DNA of 64,000 bases from Rhizosaccharibacter radicis (GTDB lineage: Bacteria; Pseudomonadota; Alphaproteobacteria; Acetobacterales; Acetobacteraceae). Shown here piece by piece: positions 57,977 to 64,000 of the stretch (the first letter of the stretch is position 1; each line of letters starts with the position of its first letter). The DNA lies in NCBI GenBank assembly GCA_024508355.1, contig JAMZEJ010000001.1:124001-188000 (forward strand), written 5' to 3'. Both the position numbers and the translations under genes were made by a program. The notes beneath the pieces are model-generated. The model did no database searches, was not told the DNA's origin, and worked only from the letters and a program-made list of their open reading frames with translations.

Positions 57977-58819
57977 CTAGGGCTTGCGGAACTTCAGCAC
58001 GAAATTATCGGCCTCGCCGATCAACTGGTACTTCGCGCGGTCCTTGTCGCCCAGCGCATAGGTGGGCGGCAGGGTCCAGACCCCGGCCGGCCAGTCGGCG
58101 GTGTCGCGCGGATTGGCGTCCATCTCCGAACTGCCCACGAGTTCGAAGCCCGCGGCCCTGGCGAGGCGGATCGCCTCGTCCTGCGCGACGTAGCCGCTGT
58201 TCGGCCGGGTATTGGCGTGGGCGCGATGATCCTCCATGCCGAGGATGCCGCCGGGCTTCAGCGCGCGGAAGAACGATGCCAGCATCTGCGGCGCGTTCCC
58301 CTGCTTGATCCAGTTGTGCAGGTTGCGGAAGGTCAGCACTGCGTCCACGCTGCCGGCGGGAGCGATGTCGCCGCCGGTGGCACGGGTGATCTTCACCTTG
58401 TCGTAGAGCGACGGTTTTGCCGCCAGCAGCGGCTTCAGTTCCGCGTCGTGCGAGCTGCCGCTGAGGGCGGCGTAGTAGGTGCCGTGGTCGCGCAGCATCG
58501 GCGCCAGGATCTCGGTCCAGTAGCCGCCGAACGGCCAGATCTCCACCACCGTCTGGTCCGGCCGGATGCCGAAGAAGGCGAGCTCCTGGGCCGGATGACG
58601 GCTCGGATCGCGCGCCACGAAGGCGGGCGATCGGGTGGAGCTCGCGACGGCTGCGGCGATTGCGGCGTCGGACGATCCATCCGCTGCCCGGGCCGGAGGC
58701 GCGATGCCGGAGGAAAGAAGAACACCCAGCGCCGCCGCGGCGGCGATCGCGCCCCCGAAGCCCGACCGGAAGCGTGCGGGCCGCCGCGGGCCGGAATGAA
58801 CAGCAGCGCGGAGCGTCAT
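57977..58819 (-). CDS. Secreted class I SAM-methyltransferase-like protein
   Basis: 280 residues from the ATG at 58819. A long signal peptide (FGGAIAAAAALGVLLSSGIAPPARA) is followed by SPAFVARDPSRHPAQELAFFGIRPDQTVVEIWPFGGYWTEILAPML, where VVEIWPFGGYWTE replaces the usual glycine-rich motif I, then VDAVLTFRNLHNWIKQG and FRALKPGGILGMEDHRA. This is a recognised family of exported methyltransferase-fold proteins. SAM is not expected in the periplasm, so the true activity is doubtful. It is convergent with the LysR gene. Confidence 0.82.
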   Translation of the reverse strand: MTLRAAVHSGPRRPARFRSGFGGAIAAAAALGVLLSSGIAPPARAADGSSDAAIAAAVASSTRSPAFVARDPSRHPAQELAFFGIRPDQTVVEIWPFGGYWTEILAPMLRDHGTYYAALSGSSHDAELKPLLAAKPSLYDKVKITRATGGDIAPAGSVDAVLTFRNLHNWIKQGNAPQMLASFFRALKPGGILGMEDHRAHANTRPNSGYVAQDEAIRLARAAGFELVGSSEMDANPRDTADWPAGVWTLPPTYALGDKDRAKYQLIGEADNFVLKFRKP

Positions 58820-58953
58820 GGTAAGGAACACCTGCGATCAGGAACGGGGCGCCAGCACAGCCTATCCGGCGGCATCCGTCCATGCCCCGGGACCGCTGCG
58901 GCTTGCGCCCCGGCCCCGGACGCGCCGCGCGTGCGACGACAGGACGCGCGGCG

Positions 58954-60708
58954 TCACGGATACGCGGACAGCGTTTCCTCCTGGCCGGACGTGCTGGCCG
59001 TCGCGCCGGCGTCGTCGACGATATGCGTGATCTGCCCGCTGCCGTTCAGCAGCACCGTGGCGGCATCGTGGATCTGCACGCCGCCGTTGCGCGGCACGGC
59101 GATTGCAGAATCCTCCACGATGGCGACGCCCTGGTTGAAATAGGAGTAAACGCCGAGGCCCCAGGCCTGGTGCGACGTCACGGACGGATCCACGGCGTAG
59201 GCGGCGTAGCCGTTGGCGGACCCGTTCATCCATGCGCCCTGGCTCGGCACGTCGTAAGGCAGCTCGCTCTGGAAGAACAATGTCTGGCCGTTATTGCCCT
59301 GCCAGAGCACCTGGTTCTTCTGGTAGTGCTCCACGGCAAGGCCGAGCGCGGTGACGTTGTTGCCACCGACCACCAGCCCGTGATCGGCGGTGTTGGTGTT
59401 CCATCCGATCCCGTTGCCATGATCGGCGCGCCAGGCCCAGATGTTGTCCATCACGACGTCGTTGCTGGTCACCAGCAGGCTGGTGGTGGCGCTCCCAGCG
59501 GTGGCACCGCCGACCCGGAAGAAGACATCGCTGAGCGACGACGGGTCGTTCGCGTGCGACGCACCGGGCGCGCTGCCACCGATCTGCACGAGCGCCGGCG
59601 AGCGCTGAGGTCCCGCATCCACCAGCAGGCCCGCGACCTGCACGCCGTCCACATCGTCCACCAGCAGCGCCGCGTTGCCGTTCTGCGGCACGAGCGTGGC
59701 GTAGCCCAACCCGAGTACGACGGTGTCCGCGTTGGTGACGTGGATCGGCTTGGAGAACTCGTAGAGGCCCGGGGTCAGGATCAGGTTGTAGCCGGCCCCG
59801 AGCGCCTGGTTGATGCTGTCGATGGATGTCGACGGCCTGGCGATCAGGAAGGTGCTGATCGGCAGCGTCCGTCCGGCCGGCGTGCCGTTGTTCCAGCTCG
59901 GACCAGTGCTGTTGCGGCGCGCGGCGGGGGCGAACACGTTCCAGTTGTCCGCGCTGTCCACGAACAGGAAGGGTTTCTCGCGGCTGACCGGCGTGGTGGC
60001 GAGCGTGGTGTAGGGCGGGTTCGGGAAGGACTGCGCCGGCGCGCCCGACACGCCGGAGAACACCATGTTCCAGACCGCGTTGGTCCAGCCGTTCAACACG
60101 CTGTTGCGGGTATACCATTGCTGCTGCGAATAGGGCCCGACCTGTCCGTCGAAGACGGAATCGGCGATGAAGCCGCCGCTCGCCCAGCCATATTTCGCCC
60201 CGGCGAGGCTGATGGCGCCCTTCAGGTGGATGCGCCGGAACGCGCAGCCCTGCGACACCGCCCAGCGCGTGGAGCCGCCGGTCGGGTTGATGGTGAGATT
60301 CTCCTCCGATCGCCAGAACACCTGCGTCGCGTTGTCGGTGTTGCCGCCCGGATCCAGTGGCGCTTCGGCGCGGAGACCCCCGTTGATCACCACGTCGTTC
60401 GGCGACAACCCTGCACCGGCCACGGATTCGTAGAAGCCGAGCTGCGTGTCGACGTTGTAGGTGCCTGGGCGGAACAGGATCGCGAAGCGGTTGCTGCTGA
60501 ACTGCTGCTCACCGGATGCCGCGTTCAGCACGGACGCGATCTGGTCCGAGCTCATGGAGGGATCGAGGATCGACACGTTGGGGCCGAAGTCGGGCGTGGC
60601 CGCGCGGACCTGGCCGGTCACGCACGGCAAGCCAGCGAGCAGCGTCGCGGCGATCAGGGCACGGCGCATCGTGCGCGCGATGCGCGCATCGCATCGAGAA
60701 AGGGACAT
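58954..60708 (-). CDS. Secreted right-handed beta-helix protein (GH55/pectate-lyase-like fold)
   Basis: 584 residues from the ATG at 60708; an ATG at 60669 would start closer to the signal sequence (MRRALIAATLLAGLPCVTGQVRA). The mature protein is rich in Gly, Asn, Thr and Val, with repeating short strands (DVVINGG, FRRIHLKG, VVLGLGYATLVPQ, VQVAGLLVDAG, VVMDNIWAWRADHG, LVVGGNNVTALGLAVEHY), the pattern of a parallel beta-helix. The layout resembles GH55 exo-1,3-glucanase-like proteins often labelled adenylyl cyclase or coagulation factor domain in databases. It probably binds or cuts an extracellular polysaccharide. It is a single-gene unit. Confidence 0.75.
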   Translation of the reverse strand: MSLSRCDARIARTMRRALIAATLLAGLPCVTGQVRAATPDFGPNVSILDPSMSSDQIASVLNAASGEQQFSSNRFAILFRPGTYNVDTQLGFYESVAGAGLSPNDVVINGGLRAEAPLDPGGNTDNATQVFWRSEENLTINPTGGSTRWAVSQGCAFRRIHLKGAISLAGAKYGWASGGFIADSVFDGQVGPYSQQQWYTRNSVLNGWTNAVWNMVFSGVSGAPAQSFPNPPYTTLATTPVSREKPFLFVDSADNWNVFAPAARRNSTGPSWNNGTPAGRTLPISTFLIARPSTSIDSINQALGAGYNLILTPGLYEFSKPIHVTNADTVVLGLGYATLVPQNGNAALLVDDVDGVQVAGLLVDAGPQRSPALVQIGGSAPGASHANDPSSLSDVFFRVGGATAGSATTSLLVTSNDVVMDNIWAWRADHGNGIGWNTNTADHGLVVGGNNVTALGLAVEHYQKNQVLWQGNNGQTLFFQSELPYDVPSQGAWMNGSANGYAAYAVDPSVTSHQAWGLGVYSYFNQGVAIVEDSAIAVPRNGGVQIHDAATVLLNGSGQITHIVDDAGATASTSGQEETLSAYP

Positions 60709-60908
60709 GGTCGTTTCCACCCGTTTATCACGGAGCCTTGCTGGCTCCTGTCATAACGTTATTGGCGCGAGTGGAAGCGGGTCAAAGCCAACGGCGGGGG
60801 AATAACGCGAGCGTGAAGGACGGAGCCGCGACCACGGCGCGCGCGACGAGAAGCGTCGCGAGAATCGAGACAGATCCTACCCACGCGCGGCATGTGCCGC
60901 GACACGCG

Positions 60909-61769
60909 CTAGTCGTTCTGGATGATCTTGATTTGACTCGCGGGCGCTTCCTCATGGGTTCCGAACTCTAGGCTCAGGAGCGCCAGCAGGAACGACAGCA
61001 TCAGGGCGGCGGCGGCCAGCCCGATCACCAGAGGCACCATGCGCAGCAGCGTCGAACCGGTCCCGATCCCGTAGGCGCCGCGCAGATGCCGGAACGTCTG
61101 CACCGGCAGACACAGCAGAAGCAACGGCGATGCGACGCCGCTCAGAAGACCGCTCGTCAGCACCATCGCCGTGAACACGATGCAGGCGAAGCTCAGGGAG
61201 TGCAGCGCGAACACCGCGTGGTCGAACAACGAGAACGGACGGCGTATGAACAACACCCTCAGCAGCAGCGCGTAGATCGGCGGCATCAGCAGCGTGATGC
61301 GCTCGATCCATTCGCGCATCGCTTCCACCACTCCCTCGGGCCGATCCAGCGCCAGCATCAATCGGCCGCGGAACCAGGCGCTCAGCCAGGGAGCATGCGG
61401 AAACGCGATCTGTCCGATGACCTTGCCTGCCGCGGCCCGGTCCTGGGGAGCCATCTCCGCGAAATGCGGGGCATGGCTGAACAGCGCGTTCGTGCCGAAC
61501 AGCACGAACAGCGTCACGAGAAACAAGCGCAGCGGCGGAATCTGTCCCGCGCGCCGCCCGTCCAGGAACTCGCGCGTCAACCTGCCCGGCGCGAACAGCA
61601 GGCCGCGCAGCGTGTGCCAGAGCCGGCTGTCGGCATGGGTGAGGGTTTCGCCGAGTTCCACCGCGAGGTGGCGGATCGAGCGGGAATGGTCGGCCTTTTG
61701 ACCGCATCGCGAGCACCAGGGACCGTGCAGCGTCGCGCCGCAATTGAGGCACACGCCGCCATTGTCCAT
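60909..61769 (-). CDS. DUF3667 family membrane protein
   Basis: 286 residues. The N-terminus holds a zinc-ribbon-like CLNCGATLHGPWCSRCGQK, then the DUF3667 pattern HLAVELGETLTHADSRLWHTLRGLLFAPGRLTREFLDGRRAGQIPPLRLFLVTLFVLF. About five membrane helices follow (~81-95, 157-175, 180-205, 208-225, 245-270). The family has no known function. It lies ~220 bp from the sensor kinase gene in the same orientation. Confidence 0.88.
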   Translation of the reverse strand: MDNGGVCLNCGATLHGPWCSRCGQKADHSRSIRHLAVELGETLTHADSRLWHTLRGLLFAPGRLTREFLDGRRAGQIPPLRLFLVTLFVLFGTNALFSHAPHFAEMAPQDRAAAGKVIGQIAFPHAPWLSAWFRGRLMLALDRPEGVVEAMREWIERITLLMPPIYALLLRVLFIRRPFSLFDHAVFALHSLSFACIVFTAMVLTSGLLSGVASPLLLLCLPVQTFRHLRGAYGIGTGSTLLRMVPLVIGLAAAALMLSFLLALLSLEFGTHEEAPASQIKIIQND

Positions 61770-61990
61770 CCGAGGCTCTCCGAAGATCCTTGCCGGTCAT
61801 CCTGCCGGATCGATCCGGCCATGCAAGCATGTTCCGGCCCCGAGTTCGGGTCCCGGAACGGCATGCGGGGAGAAAGGCACGGCTGAAGCGGCAGGCCGTC
61901 GGCAGCTACCGCAACCCGGTGCGGGCCCGGGGGCGGGACCCGGCCGCCCCGACCGTCGCCGCGGCCGGAAGGACGTGCGGACGCCCGGCC

Positions 61991-63970
61991 TCAGACGGCG
62001 CGTGGCAGCCGCACGACGAACCGTGCGCCGATCACCCGGCCTTCCGGATCGAGCCGGTTTTCGGCGCGGATCTGGCCGCGCAGCGCGTCCACGATCTGCC
62101 GGCTGATGCTGAGCCCGAGTCCGGAATGCTGGCCGAAATTCTCGCTGGCCGGGCGTTCGGAATAGAAACGGTCGAAGATGCTGTCGAGCTTGGCCGGCGG
62201 GATGCCCGGTCCCTCGTCGCTCACCGACACCTCGATCATGCCGCCGGATTCGGCGGCGCCCAGCACGATGCGTCCGTTGGGCGGCGAGAACGAGGCCGCG
62301 TTGCCCAGCAGGTTGCGCAGCACCTGCACCAGGCGGTCCTCCACGGCCTGCACGGCGAGCCCGCGCTGCCCCTTCTCGGCCGCCCGCTCGCCCAGGCCGG
62401 GCACGTCGAGCACCATGATCGGGTCGCCCTCCTTGCGCGTCGCCTGGTTGATCTCCGCCAGCACGGACAACATCGGCACCACCTCCACCGGCTCGGTGGT
62501 GGCGCGGGAGAGTTCGGCATCCACCCGGCTCGCGTCCGAGATGTCGGTGATCAGCCGGTCGAGCCGGCGCACGTCCTGGTGGATGATGGCGAGCAGCCGG
62601 CGCTGCTGGTTCAGGTCCTCGATGCGCGACAGCGTTTCGATCGCCGACCGGATGGACGACAGCGGGTTCTTGATCTCGTGGCTCACGTCGGCCGCGAAGC
62701 GCTCGATCGCGTCCATGCGCGCCCACAGCTCGCGCGCGCTGCCGTCCAGCGCCTCGGCCAGCTCGCCGATCTCGTCGCGGCGGCTCAGGAGGCGGGAGGG
62801 AACGCCGCCGGTCCGCCCGACCCCTTCGCGCATGGTATGGGCGGCGATCGCCAGCCGGAGCAGCGGCCGGGCGATGGTGAGCGACAGGTACCAGCTCAGC
62901 AGCACGGTGAGCAGCAGCGCGATGCCGAACAACAGGAGGATGGAGAAGCGCACCGCGAACAGCGAACGGTCCACGCCGCGCGCTTCGCGCGTGAGCTGGA
63001 TGATGCCGACCGTGTGTCCGTCATGCGCCACCGGCTCGGCCACCGTCACCAGCAGCCGGCGGTCGCCGGTGCGGCGGATGAAGGGGGGCGTTTCCGAGCT
63101 GTCGGCCTCGCCGACCCGCAGCTGCTGGCGCACGTCGGGCTGCGCGTCTGGATCGGCGTTGGGACCGAGCGTGCTGACCTGCACCGCGCGCGGACGCGGC
63201 AGCAGGCTGAGCAGCCGGTCGTAGATCCGTTCCAGCACCACCCCGAACGACCGGTCGGGCAGAGACACGCGCGCGGGTTCGCCCGTTTCCGCGGCGGGAG
63301 CGGCCGCGCCACGGGACGACGAACCGGCGGGAGCCTTGCCGGGCGCGGCGCGGTCGGGCTTTGCGGGATCGTCCCGTGTCGCAGGCGCGTCCATCAGGCT
63401 GTCGGCGATCACCTGTCCATCGGGCGCGAACAGCTTGGCCTGGGCGCTCGGGCTCGGCTCGGTGAGGCGCAGCAGAAGCGGACGCGCCAGGGACGGCACC
63501 AGCGTGAAGGCATCCGCCTCCATCACCGCCGGCGTGCTGCCTCCGCCCGGGGTGGTGTCGCCGACGCCGTGGCGCGCCCTTCGGCCAGCCGCCCCCCCGG
63601 CACGATCCTCGGGAACGCTCGGGGAAGGCTGCACCGCCGCCTGGCCCAGGGCCCCGGCATAGATGCGCGCTTGCTCGCGCAGCGCGCTGACCTCCGCTTC
63701 CAGCAGGCTGTTCTGGAACTGGTTCAGGTAGAGCAGGGTCGCCACCAGCAGCACCAGCGGCACCACGTTCACCAGCAGCACGCGCCGGGTCATCGGCGGC
63801 ACCCAGCGGCTGCGCGCCGTGCCGGTCACCGCGGATCTGGTCGCGGCGTCGGGAGCGCCGTGTCGGGATGCCCGGCCGCCCCGCCGGCCGCTTCCCCGGT
63901 CGTTCGGCGGAGCAGGCCCTCCGCCGGCCCCGGCGTGGCGGGAAGCGTCCTCAGGCGGGAGCGGCGGCAT
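61991..63970 (-). CDS. chvG: ChvG/ExoS-like sensor histidine kinase
   Basis: 659 residues as far as the window allows; the start may be further in or beyond the edge. A disordered N-tail of ~55 residues precedes TM1 (~63-82). A large periplasmic sensor (~83-340) with an Ala/Pro-rich insert follows, then TM2 (~341-365), HAMP, HisKA with phospho-acceptor His431 (FAADVSHEIKNPLSSIRSA) and an ATP-binding domain (VLRNLLGNAASFSPP, DEGPGIPP, GLGLSIS). It matches the ChvG/ExoS group of alphaproteobacteria, which senses acidity or periplasmic signals and phosphorylates ChvI. The regulator gene is not in the window and should lie just to the right. Confidence 0.9.
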   Translation of the reverse strand: MPPLPPEDASRHAGAGGGPAPPNDRGSGRRGGRASRHGAPDAATRSAVTGTARSRWVPPMTRRVLLVNVVPLVLLVATLLYLNQFQNSLLEAEVSALREQARIYAGALGQAAVQPSPSVPEDRAGGAAGRRARHGVGDTTPGGGSTPAVMEADAFTLVPSLARPLLLRLTEPSPSAQAKLFAPDGQVIADSLMDAPATRDDPAKPDRAAPGKAPAGSSSRGAAAPAAETGEPARVSLPDRSFGVVLERIYDRLLSLLPRPRAVQVSTLGPNADPDAQPDVRQQLRVGEADSSETPPFIRRTGDRRLLVTVAEPVAHDGHTVGIIQLTREARGVDRSLFAVRFSILLLFGIALLLTVLLSWYLSLTIARPLLRLAIAAHTMREGVGRTGGVPSRLLSRRDEIGELAEALDGSARELWARMDAIERFAADVSHEIKNPLSSIRSAIETLSRIEDLNQQRRLLAIIHQDVRRLDRLITDISDASRVDAELSRATTEPVEVVPMLSVLAEINQATRKEGDPIMVLDVPGLGERAAEKGQRGLAVQAVEDRLVQVLRNLLGNAASFSPPNGRIVLGAAESGGMIEVSVSDEGPGIPPAKLDSIFDRFYSERPASENFGQHSGLGLSISRQIVDALRGQIRAENRLDPEGRVIGARFVVRLPRAV

Positions 63971-64000
63971 GCCACCGGATCCGTCCGGGGACGAGCCTTT

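Overview
The window is about 64 kb of very GC-rich, gene-dense chromosomal DNA. GC-ending codons, the gene families present (glutathione-linked formaldehyde detoxification, a ChvG-type sensor kinase, CUT1 and CUT2 sugar ABC transporters, a DUF3649/PepSY/DUF3325 iron operon) and start usage that includes TTG and GTG all point to an alphaproteobacterium. Acetobacteraceae is my best guess, but no rRNA or other marker is present to prove it. I found no rRNA, tRNA, CRISPR array, prophage or insertion sequence.

Layout. 0-9.4 kb: an incomplete epoxide hydrolase, a LuxR-type regulator, the frmA/frmB formaldehyde pair, a DUF4126 membrane protein, a dienelactone hydrolase, a glutathione S-transferase broken by one frameshift, a secreted hypothetical protein, a 5'-truncated DJ-1/PfpI remnant and a sugar/H+ symporter. 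9.5-24.2 kb: a conserved housekeeping stretch with a Do-like periplasmic protease, TadA, a C26 glutamine amidohydrolase, RluB, RsmD, an HD-GYP protein, FtsK, a LysR/hydrolase pair, a Kef-type antiporter and an RluA-type synthase. 24.2-26.5 kb: a LysR regulator, a 0.7-kb gene-poor stretch and a NIPSNAP protein.

26.5-44.4 kb is the standout: a polyol catabolism locus. Twelve genes run leftward from a divergent promoter at about 39.4-39.7 kb: split dihydroxyacetone-kinase-like DhaK and DhaL, a zinc dehydrogenase of the erythritol/L-threitol type, DUF2291, a complete CUT2 ABC importer and then, after an intrinsic terminator, a complete CUT1 importer with two different ATPases. Rightward run an RpiB-like isomerase, a SorC-family regulator, an L-xylulose-reductase-like SDR and an FGGY pentulose kinase. 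The enzymes fit tetritol -> erythrulose -> erythrulose phosphate -> erythrose 4-phosphate, plus a possible pentitol branch ending in the FGGY kinase. A 19-bp perfect palindrome just upstream of rpiB is the best operator candidate. A chemoreceptor gene lies convergent to the locus.

46.5-49 kb: a three-gene translationally coupled iron-related operon behind a Fur-box-like site. 49-54.3 kb: an AI-2E family exporter, a GH13 alpha-glucosidase, a stand-alone receiver, the decayed C-terminal end of a TonB-dependent receptor, and MgtC. 54.4-64 kb: a secreted SnoaL-like protein, an SDR, a Tat-exported polysaccharide deacetylase divergent from a LysR gene, a secreted methyltransferase-like protein, a secreted beta-helix protein, a DUF3667 membrane protein and a ChvG-like histidine kinase at the right edge.
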